From Vogesella mureinivorans (GTDB lineage: Bacteria > Pseudomonadota > Gammaproteobacteria > Burkholderiales > Chromobacteriaceae), in contig NZ_VMTV02000791.1 of the NCBI RefSeq assembly GCF_007644035.1, positions 159,239 to 223,238 on the forward strand: a stretch of 64,000 nucleotides of DNA. Reading direction: 5' to 3'. This document shows, piece after piece, positions 9,634 to 17,558 of the stretch. How positions within the stretch are numbered: the stretch's first letter is position 1; every line of letters begins with the position of its first letter. Made by a program: the position numbers and the translations under genes. Under the pieces are notes generated by a model. That model was not told where the DNA came from and searched no databases. It saw nothing but the letters and a program-made list of their open reading frames with translations.

Positions 9634-9652
9634 GATTGTATCTTTATCAATC
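9634..9652. promoter_or_regulatory. Candidate LysR operator dyad
   Basis: A perfect interrupted palindrome, GATTG-N9-CAATC, sits in the gap between the divergent LysR and dioxygenase genes. It fits the general form of LysR sites, an interrupted dyad containing T-N11-A. The assignment is by position and symmetry only. Confidence 0.45.
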
Positions 9653-9700
9653 CATTGAGATGAATTGTAATGCAGTCATCACCGAATAAAGGAGCTTGCC

Positions 9701-10489
9701 ATGACCCCCTTTGCACCGCTTTTCATCTCGCACGGTGGCCCGGATGTACTGATCAATGCCTCGCCGGCGCGCCATATCTGGCAGCAGTACGCCGCCACCC
9801 AGCCGCGCCCGCGCGCCATACTCATCATGTCGGCACACCATCTGGCGCGGGAGCCGGTAGTCGGCTGGTCGCCACGCTGGCAGGCCGTGCACGATTTTGG
9901 CGGCTTCCCGCGTGAGCTGTATGCGCTGAACTACCCTGCGGTATCGGACGAGCAGCTGGCCACGCAAGTGCAAGCCAGGTTGGCCGCAGCTGGCGTGGCA
10001 GCACACCTGCAGCAGGCAAACGGCCTGGACCACGGCGCCTGGGTACCCTTGCTGATGATGTACCCGCAGGGCGATATCCCGGTCATTACCCTGGCAACGC
10101 TACCGCGCCAGGGGGCCCGTGCGCACTATCTGCTAGGGCAGGCGCTGGCGGGCCTGGCGGCAGACGGGGTGCTGATCATTGGCTCGGGCAGCGTCACGCA
10201 TAATCTGTATGCCCTGGGCGCGCCGGACGCCCCGGCCCAGCCCTGGGCGCAGGCCTTTGCCGACTGGGTCGCCGCCAAACTAGAACAGGGCGACATTGAA
10301 GCCCTGCTGGGCTGGCAGGCGCAGGCGCCATTTGCCCGGGAAAACCACCCCACCGACGAACACCTGCTGCCCTTGTTCTTTGCCCTGGGCGCAGCCGGTG
10401 GCCAGCGTGGCCGCAGCCTGTATCGCGGCATCGAGTATGCCGCGGTCACCATGGATGCCTGGGTATTCGACCAGCCCGCCCAGCTGTAA
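9701..10489 (+). CDS. ygiD: DODA-type (class III) extradiol ring-cleavage dioxygenase, YgiD-like
   Basis: A 262-residue protein of the LigB superfamily, close to E. coli YgiD, which opens the ring of L-DOPA at the 4,5 position in vitro. Probable metal ligands and catalytic histidines are H11 (FISHGGP), H46/H47 (MSAHHL), the histidine of SGSVTHNL and that of NHPTDEHLLPLF; DHGAWVPL is also typical of the family. A strong AAAGGAG site precedes the ATG. The gene faces away from a LysR regulator and ends in a clear terminator. Its physiological substrate is unknown. One copy of the recurring GTTGGCCGCA word lies inside at 9979-9988. Confidence 0.88.
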   Translation: MTPFAPLFISHGGPDVLINASPARHIWQQYAATQPRPRAILIMSAHHLAREPVVGWSPRWQAVHDFGGFPRELYALNYPAVSDEQLATQVQARLAAAGVAAHLQQANGLDHGAWVPLLMMYPQGDIPVITLATLPRQGARAHYLLGQALAGLAADGVLIIGSGSVTHNLYALGAPDAPAQPWAQAFADWVAAKLEQGDIEALLGWQAQAPFARENHPTDEHLLPLFFALGAAGGQRGRSLYRGIEYAAVTMDAWVFDQPAQL

Positions 10490-10504
10490 AGCAGTAAAAC
10501 CCAA

Positions 10505-10538
10505 AAAGCCGGCCAGGACAGTTGTTCTGGCCGGCTTT
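10505..10538 (+). terminator. Intrinsic terminator after ygiD-like gene
   Basis: A 12-bp perfect stem (AAAGCCGGCCAG / CTGGCCGGCTTT) with a 10-base loop is followed by GTTTTG. It starts 15 bases after the dioxygenase stop codon. Confidence 0.85.
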
Positions 10539-10840
10539 GTTTTGTACCAATGAATACACTGCCATTTTGATGATATTGACATTTTAATTAGTGTTGATTT
10601 TGGTGTTTTTGGGTGGCTTTTTGCTATTTTCGTGAAATTTGTCAATCAAAATTACTGCTGTACTGTCGTGGTGTTAACAATTGTTAAGTAGCTGAACTTT
10701 TCTTTTGTGCTGTAAGTCAATGAAATTCATGCAGAATCAGTCGTTCGAAAAATTAAAATGCTTTGTTCGAAAGCTTCTTCTATCTACTAATGAAGATAAT
10801 CACTATAGTGACCACATCGCAAGGACGTACAAACAAGACG
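10539..10840 (+). promoter_or_regulatory. AT-rich upstream region of the KRES-repeat gene
   Basis: About 300 bases without a gene, visibly much more AT-rich than the rest of the window. Two copies of GTTCGAAA at 10743-10750 and 10765-10772 are spaced 22 bp apart, two helical turns. A GATAAT at 10795-10800 could be a -10 element, and a perfect palindrome CACTATAGTG occupies 10801-10810. No convincing -35 could be matched. The arrangement suggests a regulated promoter for the repeat-protein gene. Confidence 0.4.
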
Positions 10841-10843
10841 CAA

Positions 10844-10904
10844 AGCGTCAGCAGTGAGGTTGGTTTGAGTCCTTGTCCCGAACCGGTGGTTCTGCTGTGA
10901 CGCT
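10844..10904 (+). other. Potential 5' UTR hairpin of the KRES-repeat mRNA
   Basis: AGCGTCAGCAG at 10844-10854 can pair with CTGCTGTGACGCT at 10892-10904, with a two-base bulge, closing a loop of about 37 bases. It lies between the presumed promoter and the ribosome site of the repeat-protein gene, so it may stabilise the mRNA or control translation. Confidence 0.4.
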
Positions 10905-10940
10905 ATAGGCCGCCAACCGCACACATAAAGGAATATGACC

Positions 10941-11576
10941 ATGAAAAAACTGACTATTATCGCTACCGCCTTCGCCCTGTTTGCTGGCGTTGCCCAAGCC
11001 CAGGATGTTGCCCAGCGCGAGTCCGGCGACGCTGCCTACATCGCCAAACGCGAATCCGGCGACGCTGCCTACATCGCCAAACGCGAATCCGGTGACGCTG
11101 CTTACATCGCCAAGCGTGAATCGGCTGACCCGGCTTACATCGCCAAACGTGAATCCGGTGACGCTGCTTACATCGCCAAACGCGAATCCGGCGACGCTGC
11201 CTACATCGCCAAGCGTGAATCGGCTGACCCGGCCTACATCGCCAAGCGTGAATCCGGTGACGCTGCCTACATCGCCAAACGCGAATCGGCTGACCCGGCT
11301 TACATCGCCAAACGCGAATCCGGCGACGCTGCTTACATCGCCAAGCGTGAATCGGCTGACCCTGCCTACATCGCCAAGCGTGAATCCGGCGACGCTGCTT
11401 ACATCGCCAAGCGTGAATCGGCTGACCCTGCCTACATCGCCAAACGTGAATCCGGTGACGCTGCTTACATCGCCAAGCGCGAATCGGGCGACGCTGCTTA
11501 CATCGCCAAACGCGAATCGGCTGACCCTGCTTACATCGCCAAGCGCGAATCCGGCGACGCTGCCTACATCGCCTAA
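10941..11576 (+). CDS. Secreted protein of 17 tandem KRES repeats
   Basis: A 211-residue protein I do not recognise. Residues 1-20 form a Sec signal peptide ending AQA, with predicted cleavage before QD. The rest is seventeen 11-residue units to the last codon. Eleven units read KRESGDAAYIA (the first has Q for K) and six read KRESADPAYIA, in the order G G G A G G A G A G A G A G G A G. There is no cysteine and no globular domain. Each unit boundary has Lys-Arg, so trypsin-like or dibasic cleavage would release nonapeptides. The ATG at 10941 lies 8 bases from AAGGA; the ATG at 10935 is only 2 bases from it. A terminator follows directly. Function unknown; it could be a peptide precursor or a disordered surface or periplasmic protein. 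Confidence 0.85.
   Translation: MKKLTIIATAFALFAGVAQAQDVAQRESGDAAYIAKRESGDAAYIAKRESGDAAYIAKRESADPAYIAKRESGDAAYIAKRESGDAAYIAKRESADPAYIAKRESGDAAYIAKRESADPAYIAKRESGDAAYIAKRESADPAYIAKRESGDAAYIAKRESADPAYIAKRESGDAAYIAKRESGDAAYIAKRESADPAYIAKRESGDAAYIA
11013..11573 (+). repeat. 33-bp tandem repeat array, 17 units
   Basis: Exactly 561 bases, 17 x 33, in frame with the secreted-protein gene. Units differ mainly at synonymous positions (AAA/AAG, CGC/CGT, GCC/GCT, GGC/GGT). The six ADP-type units all use TCG for serine, while GDA-type units use TCC except unit 15, which uses TCG and looks like a hybrid. The synonymous scatter indicates an old array maintained at protein level, not a fresh expansion. Confidence 0.95.
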
Positions 11577-11593
11577 GCCACTTCGGCAGCACA

Positions 11594-11621
11594 AAAAAAG
11601 CCCGCAATCGCGGGCTTTTTT
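11594..11621 (+). terminator. Intrinsic terminator after the KRES-repeat gene
   Basis: A 12-bp stem (AAAAAAGCCCGC / GCGGGCTTTTTT) with loop AATC. It can work in both directions because A and T runs flank the GC stem, so it may also serve ettA on the other strand. Confidence 0.9.
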
Positions 11622-11626
11622 GCTTT

Positions 11627-11646
11627 TGCGGCCAACGTTGGCCGCA
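11627..11646. repeat. Inverted pair of the recurring GTTGGCCGCA word
   Basis: A perfect 20-bp palindrome, TGCGGCCAAC followed directly by GTTGGCCGCA, between the terminator of the repeat gene and the end of ettA. It is one of at least six exact inverted pairs of this word in the window. Confidence 0.9.
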
Positions 11647-11652
11647 TCAGGC

Positions 11653-13320
11653 TTAGCGAATCACCGGCTTGTAACGGATACGCTTGGGCTTGGCACCTTC
11701 TTCGCCCAGGCGGCGTTTCTTGTCGGCTTCGTATTCCTGGTAGTTACCGTCAAAGAACGTCCATTGCGATTCGCCTTCCGCCGCCAGGATGTGGGTGGCG
11801 ATACGGTCCAGGAACCAGCGGTCGTGGCTGATCACGAACACGGTGCCGGCAAATTCCAGCAGGGCGTCTTCCAGGGCGCGCAGGGTTTCCACGTCCAGAT
11901 CGTTGGACGGTTCATCCAGCAGCAGCACGTTGCCGCCTTTCAGCAGCGTCTTGGCCAGATGCAGGCGGCCGCGTTCGCCACCGGACAGCATGCCCACTTT
12001 TTTCTGCTGGTCGGCGCCCTTGAAGTTGAAGCGGCCCAGGTAGGCACGGCTGGACATCTCGAAGCGGCCAACGTTGATCATGTCCAGGCCGCCGGACACG
12101 TCGTCGAACACGGTCTTGTCGGCTTCCAGGCTGTCGCGGTGCTGCTCGACAAAGGCCATTTGCACGGTCTGGCCGATTTTCACGGTACCGGTGTCCGGCT
12201 GCTCTTTGCCGGCAATCATCTTGAACAGCGTGGATTTACCCGCGCCGTTGGGGCCGATGATGCCTACGATGGCACCGGCAGGGGCCTTGAAGCTGAGGTT
12301 GTCGATGAGCAGGCGGTCGCCAAAGCCCTTGCTCACGTTTTCAAACTCGATCACTTCATTACCCAGGCGCTCGGCTACCGGGATGAAGATTTCCTGGGTT
12401 TCGTTGCGCTTCTGGTATTCGTGGCTGGACAGCTCTTCGAACTTGGCCAGACGGGCCTTGGATTTGGCCTGGCGGCCTTTCGGGTTCTGGCGTACCCACT
12501 CCAGCTCCTGTTTCATGGCCTTCATGCGCGCGCCTTCCTGCTTGCTTTCCAGCTGCAGGCGGGCTTCCTTCTGCTCCAGCCAGCTGGAGTAGTTGCCTTT
12601 CCACGGGATGCCTTCGCCGCGGTCCAGCTCCAGAATCCATTCGGCGGCGTTGTCCAGGAAGTAGCGGTCGTGGGTGACGGCCACCACGGTGCCGGGGAAG
12701 CGCACCAGGAACTGTTCCAGCCACTCTACCGATTCGGCGTCCAGGTGGTTGGTGGGTTCGTCCAGCAGCAGCATGTCCGGCTGCGACAGCAGCAGCTTGC
12801 ACAGGGCGACGCGGCGTTTTTCACCACCGGACAGCGGGCCGATCTTGGCGTCCCACGGCGGCAGGCGCAGCGCGTCGGCGGCCAGCTCCAGCTGCAGGGC
12901 GATGTTGTCGCCGGCACCGGCGGAAATGATGGCTTCCAGGCGGGCTTGTTCTTCGGCCAGGGCGTCAAAGTCGGCGTCCGGCTCGGCATACGCTGCGTAG
13001 ACTTCTTCCAGGCGCTTTTGCGCGCCCATCACGTCGCCCATGCCGCTTTCTACTTCTTCGCGCACGGTTTTGTCGGCGTCCAGCTGCGGCTCTTGCGGCA
13101 GGTAGCCGATTTTTACGCCGGCCAGGTGCTGTACTTCGCCGTCGTATTCTTTATCCACATTGGCCATGATGCGCAGCACGGTGGATTTACCGGCGCCGTT
13201 CAGGCCCAGCAGGCCGATTTTGGCGCCGGGGAAGAAGGACAGGGAAATGTCCTTGATGATCTGGCGCTTGGGGGGGACGATCTTGCTCACGCGGAGCATG
13301 GACATCACGTATTGAGCCAT
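11653..13320 (-). CDS. ettA: Energy-dependent translational throttle protein EttA (ABC-F)
   Basis: A 555-residue ABC-F protein with two ATPase domains and no membrane segment. Walker A sequences are GLNGAGKST near residue 39 and GPNGAGKST in the second half; LSGGE signatures occur in both. Length and the opening MAQYVMSMLRVSKIVPPKRQ match EttA. EttA binds the ribosomal E site and gates entry into elongation according to the ATP/ADP ratio. The gene stands alone, downstream of a 150-base gap containing a CACGAA-type repeat. Other ABC-F types such as Uup are less likely because of length and N terminus. Confidence 0.95.
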   Translation of the reverse strand: MAQYVMSMLRVSKIVPPKRQIIKDISLSFFPGAKIGLLGLNGAGKSTVLRIMANVDKEYDGEVQHLAGVKIGYLPQEPQLDADKTVREEVESGMGDVMGAQKRLEEVYAAYAEPDADFDALAEEQARLEAIISAGAGDNIALQLELAADALRLPPWDAKIGPLSGGEKRRVALCKLLLSQPDMLLLDEPTNHLDAESVEWLEQFLVRFPGTVVAVTHDRYFLDNAAEWILELDRGEGIPWKGNYSSWLEQKEARLQLESKQEGARMKAMKQELEWVRQNPKGRQAKSKARLAKFEELSSHEYQKRNETQEIFIPVAERLGNEVIEFENVSKGFGDRLLIDNLSFKAPAGAIVGIIGPNGAGKSTLFKMIAGKEQPDTGTVKIGQTVQMAFVEQHRDSLEADKTVFDDVSGGLDMINVGRFEMSSRAYLGRFNFKGADQQKKVGMLSGGERGRLHLAKTLLKGGNVLLLDEPSNDLDVETLRALEDALLEFAGTVFVISHDRWFLDRIATHILAAEGESQWTFFDGNYQEYEADKKRRLGEEGAKPKRIRYKPVIR

Positions 13321-13355
13321 GGTTTACCTAAAGTTCTATAGGGGAAGAGACATGT

Positions 13356-13424
13356 GCCACGAACCCCACGACAAGCACGAACAGGGCAGAAAAGCTGCCT
13401 GGTCAGACGCGTGGGGGCGTGGCC
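13356..13424. repeat. CACGAA-type dispersed inverted repeat (diverged copy)
   Basis: The left arm, 13356-13382, contains GCCACGAACCCCACG followed by CACGAAC. The right arm, ending at 13424, contains CGTGGGGGCGTGGCC, an imperfect inverted match. The left arm matches the arms of the element at 57917-58045 almost base for base, so these are members of one repeat family. It lies between ettA and queF. Confidence 0.6.
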
Positions 13425-13471
13425 AAAACCAACGGGTTGATTCTAACAAAATCCGCTTGCGGCCAACCTTG

Positions 13472-14311
13472 TTACTGGCGCGCGGTGCGGGTATTGGCCG
13501 GCGGTACGGCCGTGGCATCGTTGGTGCGCCACGGGTTGATATCCAGGCCGCCGCGGCGGGTATAGCGCGCGTATACGGTAAGGCGCTGCGGGGCGCAGGC
13601 TTTCAGTACGTCGGTAAAGATGCGCTCCACGCACTGTTCGTGGAATTCGTTGTGCTGGCGAAAGCCGATCAGGTAGCGCAGCAGGGCTTCGCGGTCGATG
13701 CGCGGGCCGGTGTAGCTGATCTGCACGCTGCCCCAGTCTGGCTGGCCGGTAACCAGACAGTTGGATTTGAGCAGCTGCGAGCACAGGGTTTCGCTGACCA
13801 CGTTGGCCGCATCGGCGTGCAGCGCCTGCGGGCAGGGGGCGTAGCTGTCGATCTCGATATCCAGCTCGTCGATGCTTTCGCCCGCCAGCTCGGCCATCTG
13901 CTCGCGGCCAAAGTCGGCCGGGGCCAGCAGGCTTACCTCAACCTTGCCGCCCGCGGCGTTGGACAGGTCCATTGCCAGCTGCGCTTGTACCTGCTCCCAG
14001 CTGGCGATGCGCGTCTGGTTATAGCTGTTCAGGTACAGCTTGAACGATTTGGACTCCACCAGGTTGGGGCTGTCGGCCGGGATGCGGAAAGTGGCAATGG
14101 CCACCTGTGGCTTGCCGCGCGCGTTCAGCCACGATAGCTCGAAGCCGGTCCACAGATCCACGCCGGCAAAGGGCAGGGCGTCGGCGGCCACGCCGATTTC
14201 GTCACGCTTTTGCTGGCGGGCAATGGGGAACAGCAGGCTGTTGTCGTACTGGTCCTGGTAGTCTACTTTTTTGCCGAGTGGCGAAAATTCCGGGGTGTAA
14301 GTCGGGGTCAT
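13472..14311 (-). CDS. queF: NADPH-dependent 7-cyano-7-deazaguanine reductase QueF
   Basis: A 279-residue, two-domain (YqcD plus YqcC-like) QueF of the E. coli length class. The nucleophile is C185 in [13 protein letters not shown] and the proton donor D192; the substrate and NADPH motif [15 protein letters not shown] spans about 86-100. It reduces preQ0 to preQ1 in queuosine synthesis for tRNA wobble positions. It follows murJ on the same strand by 81 bases. I see no preQ1 riboswitch in that gap. One GTTGGCCGCA word lies inside and another just after the stop. Confidence 0.96.
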   Translation of the reverse strand: MTPTYTPEFSPLGKKVDYQDQYDNSLLFPIARQQKRDEIGVAADALPFAGVDLWTGFELSWLNARGKPQVAIATFRIPADSPNLVESKSFKLYLNSYNQTRIASWEQVQAQLAMDLSNAAGGKVEVSLLAPADFGREQMAELAGESIDELDIEIDSYAPCPQALHADAANVVSETLCSQLLKSNCLVTGQPDWGSVQISYTGPRIDREALLRYLIGFRQHNEFHEQCVERIFTDVLKACAPQRLTVYARYTRRGGLDINPWRTNDATAVPPANTRTARQ

Positions 14312-14392
14312 GATGGGTCCTCGTGCTGCGGCGTACCCGGTGGGGCCGCCGCCAGCTTTATTGTAGGCAAGCCGGCTAGGCTTGCCGGGGCA

Positions 14393-15934
14393 TCAGGTGG
14401 TACGGCGCATGAACTGGCGCGGGCGTATGCCCATGGCCAGCAGGGCGGCAAAATAGGCTACCGCGCCTGCGGTTACCAGCAGGGTCAGCCACATCACGCG
14501 CTGCCAACTATGGCCATGCCAGTTGATGGGCAATACGTGCTGCAGTGCCAGCAGGGTAGCTGCCATGACGGCTACTGCTAGCAGCAGCTTGAGCAGGAAG
14601 GCCGGCCAACCCGCGGCGGGCTGATAAATGGCGTGCTTGCGCAGCTGGTAGTACAGCAGGCCGGCGTTCAGGCAGGCACCCAGGCCAATGGAGAGCGACA
14701 GCCCGGCGTGTTTGAGCGTGCCGATAAAGGCCAGGTTCATCAGTTGGGTAGCGGCCAGGGTAACCAGGGCAATTTTTACCGGTGTCTTGATATTCTGGCG
14801 CGCGTAAAAGCCCGGTGCCAGCACCTTCACCAGAATCAGCCCCAGCAGGCCTACCGAATAGGCAATCAGCGCCTGCTGCGTCATGGCGGCATCGTGGGCG
14901 CTGAACTTGCCGTACATGAACAGGGTGGCGATCAGCGGCTGCGACAGCACCGCCAGCCCCACGCTGGACGGAATAGCCAGCAGCAGCGACAGGCGCATGC
15001 CCCAGTCCAGCAGCTGGCTGAACTCGCCGGCGCTGGCCGCACCCCGCGCAGCGTGCCTGGATAGCGATGGCAGCAGGATGGTGCCCAGCGCCACACCCAG
15101 CACGCCGGTGGGGAACTCCATCAGGCGGTCGGCGTAATACATCCACGACACGCTGCCGGATACCAGGAAGGACGCGAAGATGGTGTTGATCACCAGCGAG
15201 ATCTGCGCAATGGACACGCCGAAAATGGCCGGGCCCATCTGGCGGATCACGCGCCATACCGCTGCATCGCGCAGCCTTAGCCGCGGCATGGGCAGCATGT
15301 CCAGTTTTTTCAGGTGCGGCAGCTGGTAGGCCAGCTGCGCGATGCCGCCAAAGAATACCGCCCACGCCAGGGTGAGCACCGGCGGGTTGAAATAGTCGAC
15401 TAGCAGCAAGGAAAACAGGATGAACGACACGTTCAGCAGCGTGGGGGTAAACGCCGGTACCGAAAAACGGTTCCAGGTATTGAGCACGCTACTGGCCAGC
15501 GACGACAGCGAAATGAACAATATATAAGGGAAGGTGATACGCAGCAGGTCGCTGGTGAGCGCGACCTTGTCCGGGTTGCTGGCAAAACCGGGGGCGGTGA
15601 GCCAGATAATCCACGGTGCGGCCAACATGCCCAGCGCGGTAACGGCCATCAGCACCACGGTAAGCGTGCCGGTGATGTGCGACAGGAACACCCGCGTTTC
15701 GGCCTCGCCGCGTTGCTCTTTGAACTCGGCCAGCACCGGCACGAAGGCCTGCGAGAACGCGCCCTCGGCAAAGATGCGGCGCAGCAGGTTGGGCAATTTG
15801 AAGGCCACGAAGAAGGCGTCGGTAGCGAGCCCCGCACCAAATACGCGGGCAATGATGGCGTCGCGTACAAAGCCCAGAACACGCGAAACCATGGTCATGC
15901 TGCTGACTTTTGCCAGCGCGTTAAGTAGGTTCAT
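14393..15934 (-). CDS. murJ: Lipid II flippase MurJ (MviN)
   Basis: A 513-residue inner-membrane protein with about 14 helices of the MOP superfamily. The N terminus [30 protein letters not shown] is a typical MurJ opening, and the conserved segment around [20 protein letters not shown] matches the family. It flips lipid II to the periplasmic face for peptidoglycan synthesis. It is divergent from rpsT, a common arrangement in betaproteobacteria. One TGCGGCCAAC word lies inside at 15617-15626. Confidence 0.96.
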   Translation of the reverse strand: MNLLNALAKVSSMTMVSRVLGFVRDAIIARVFGAGLATDAFFVAFKLPNLLRRIFAEGAFSQAFVPVLAEFKEQRGEAETRVFLSHITGTLTVVLMAVTALGMLAAPWIIWLTAPGFASNPDKVALTSDLLRITFPYILFISLSSLASSVLNTWNRFSVPAFTPTLLNVSFILFSLLLVDYFNPPVLTLAWAVFFGGIAQLAYQLPHLKKLDMLPMPRLRLRDAAVWRVIRQMGPAIFGVSIAQISLVINTIFASFLVSGSVSWMYYADRLMEFPTGVLGVALGTILLPSLSRHAARGAASAGEFSQLLDWGMRLSLLLAIPSSVGLAVLSQPLIATLFMYGKFSAHDAAMTQQALIAYSVGLLGLILVKVLAPGFYARQNIKTPVKIALVTLAATQLMNLAFIGTLKHAGLSLSIGLGACLNAGLLYYQLRKHAIYQPAAGWPAFLLKLLLAVAVMAATLLALQHVLPINWHGHSWQRVMWLTLLVTAGAVAYFAALLAMGIRPRQFMRRTT

Positions 15935-16000
15935 TCTTGGGTAAAATCAGACAGTAAATTGGAGTATTCAGGCCCACAGTTTACGCGGGGGGGATTGTTG

Positions 16001-16029
16001 TTGCAAAACCAGATGTTAAGGCTTAGAAT
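16001..16029 (+). promoter_or_regulatory. Sigma-70-type promoter of rpsT
   Basis: TTGCAA at 16001-16006 and TAGAAT at 16024-16029, spaced 17 bases, lie 35 bases upstream of the rpsT start codon. The -10 element matches the consensus at 5 of 6 positions. Confidence 0.55.
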
Positions 16030-16064
16030 CGCCGGTTTCAGATTCCGCTCATCAGGAGAAACAC

Positions 16065-16331
16065 ATGGCTAACAGCGCACAAGCTCGCAAGCGTGCACGC
16101 CAGGCTCTCAAGCAGCGCGCGCACAACGCCAGCCTGCGTACTGCATTTCGCACTGCAGTTAAGAAAGTTATCAAAGCCGTAGAAGCTGGCGATAAAGCCG
16201 CTGCTCAGGTTGTATACCAGGCTTCGACCAAGGTAATCGACCGTCTGGCTGACAAAGGCGTGTTCCACAAGAACAAGGCAGCTCGTCACAAGAGCCGTCT
16301 GTCCGCACAGATCAAGGCAATGGCTGCCTAA
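16065..16331 (+). CDS. rpsT: 30S ribosomal protein S20
   Basis: An 88-residue, strongly basic protein with the classic opening [18 protein letters not shown] and the conserved C-terminal [17 protein letters not shown]. It binds 16S rRNA early in small-subunit assembly. The ATG is preceded by CAGGAGA. It is a single-gene transcription unit between its own promoter and terminator, divergent from murJ. Codon use is biased to common codons, as expected for a highly expressed gene. Confidence 0.98.
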   Translation: MANSAQARKRARQALKQRAHNASLRTAFRTAVKKVIKAVEAGDKAAAQVVYQASTKVIDRLADKGVFHKNKAARHKSRLSAQIKAMAA

Positions 16332-16357
16332 TCTGCTGTAATGGCAAAGAATACGCA

Positions 16358-16384
16358 AGGGCCCCGCATTCGCGGGGCCTTTTG
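16358..16384 (+). terminator. Intrinsic terminator of rpsT
   Basis: An 8-bp GC stem (GGCCCCGC / GCGGGGCC) with a short ATTC loop and a TTTT run, starting about 27 bases after the rpsT stop. Confidence 0.85.
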
Positions 16385-16450
16385 TGTTTCTGGGCTGGCA
16401 CTTTGCCACGGCCTAGCGGTCTGTCACCTCTTTAAAAGCGTGCCAATCAC

Positions 16451-17521
16451 ATGATGCGAAAACTGCTTCCCCTGCTGCTGTCGCCGCTAGCCTGGGCAGA
16501 CAACGGTAGCCCGGCCAGCCTGCAACAGTGTGCTGCCCTGGCCGAGCCTGCTGCCCGCCTGGCCTGTTACGACCAGCTGGCCGCTGCGGCCAACCCTGTG
16601 CCGCCTGCCGCCCCGGTGCTGGCCCCGCAGGTGGCGACATTGCCACTGCCCGACGTGGCCGCTCCCGCTAGCAGCGCCCATCCGCCGCTGATCACCAGTA
16701 GCCAGCACAGTACCTTGTCCAATCAGTGGGACCTGGACGAAGACAACAAGCTGGGCACCTTTGTGCTGCGGGCACACAAGCCGACTTACATGCTGCCGGC
16801 GTGGTACCAGGCGTCGCCCAATGTGCGGCCTGGCTCGCCCACGCAGGAGCCGGTAACCCTGTTTGGCCAGAAAATGAGCAATATCGAGGTGAAGTACCAG
16901 ATATCGTTCAAGAGCAAGATGTGGGAAAACGTGCTGGGTACGCCGGCGGACCTGTGGTTTGGCTATACCCAGCAGTCGCACTGGCAGATGTACAACAAGA
17001 AACAGTCGTCGCCGTTTCGCGAAACCGACTACGAGCCGGAGCTGATGCTGACGACGCCGCTGCCCAAAAACCTGCGCCTGGGTGACTGGCAGCTACGCAT
17101 GGCCGGGGTAGGGGTGTTGCACCAGTCCAATGGCCAGACCGACCCGCTATCGCGCAGCTGGAACCGCCTGTATGCCATGGCCGGGGCCGAAAATGGCAAC
17201 TTGTCGCTGACCGGGCGCTGGTGGTACCGCTTGCCGGAAAACAAGCAGGATGACGATAACCCCGACCTGGTGCGCTATATGGGGCATGGTGATGTGCAGG
17301 CGGTGTACCGCTGGAACCGCCACACCCTGGGTGCTACCGCACGCTATAACCCGCGTAGTGGCAAGGGCGCGCTGCAGCTGGACTGGACCTTCCCGGTAGC
17401 CGGCCGTTTGCGTGCTTATGTGCAGGCGTATGACGGCTACGGCGAGTCACTGCTGGATTACAACCACCATTCGCGTGGCGTCGGCTTTGGCCTGATGATG
17501 ACCGACTGGCTAAGCAACTAG
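16451..17521 (+). CDS. pldA: Outer-membrane phospholipase A
   Basis: A 356-residue OMPLA. A short signal peptide (about residues 1-16) is followed by an N-terminal extension with CAALAEPAARLACYDQLA and a Pro/Ala linker, then the 12-strand barrel. The catalytic triad is H224, S226 (LHQSNG) and N238 (SRSWNRLYA); their spacing equals H142, S144 and N156 of E. coli PldA. The enzyme removes acyl chains from phospholipids mislocalised to the outer leaflet. The extension makes it longer than the E. coli protein. It stands alone between rpsT and the convergent ackA. Confidence 0.93.
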   Translation: MMRKLLPLLLSPLAWADNGSPASLQQCAALAEPAARLACYDQLAAAANPVPPAAPVLAPQVATLPLPDVAAPASSAHPPLITSSQHSTLSNQWDLDEDNKLGTFVLRAHKPTYMLPAWYQASPNVRPGSPTQEPVTLFGQKMSNIEVKYQISFKSKMWENVLGTPADLWFGYTQQSHWQMYNKKQSSPFRETDYEPELMLTTPLPKNLRLGDWQLRMAGVGVLHQSNGQTDPLSRSWNRLYAMAGAENGNLSLTGRWWYRLPENKQDDDNPDLVRYMGHGDVQAVYRWNRHTLGATARYNPRSGKGALQLDWTFPVAGRLRAYVQAYDGYGESLLDYNHHSRGVGFGLMMTDWLSN

Positions 17522-17525
17522 GCCA

Positions 17526-17536
17526 TGCGGCCAACC
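17526..17536 (-). repeat. Single intergenic copy of the recurring GTTGGCCGCA word
   Basis: TGCGGCCAACC lies 5 bases after the pldA stop codon, between convergent pldA and ackA. Other isolated intergenic copies are at 13458, 33325, 47388, 49798, 51842, 51960 and 59184 (first base of each 10-mer). Confidence 0.8.
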
Positions 17537-17558
17537 CTGGCGGGCTGGCCTGCAGGGC

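Noticed and set aside
11013-11573. CRISPR array
   Set aside because: The 33-bp repeats are contiguous with no spacers, are in frame with a coding sequence, and have no cas genes nearby.
10848-11594. A 248-codon minus-strand reading frame made of GDVS/FxxGDV repeats across the KRES array
   Set aside because: A 33-bp period is a multiple of three, so any frame free of stops in one unit stays open throughout. The plus-strand frame alone has a signal peptide, ribosome site and terminator.
10981-13341. A 786-codon plus-strand frame running from the repeat array across ettA
   Set aside because: It is the +2 frame of the repeats joined to the antisense of ettA. It lacks a ribosome site and passes through a terminator.
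14312-14392. preQ1 riboswitch upstream of queF
   Set aside because: The gap is only 81 bases and holds a plain hairpin (14366-14386) without the C-rich loop and A-rich tail of preQ1 aptamers.
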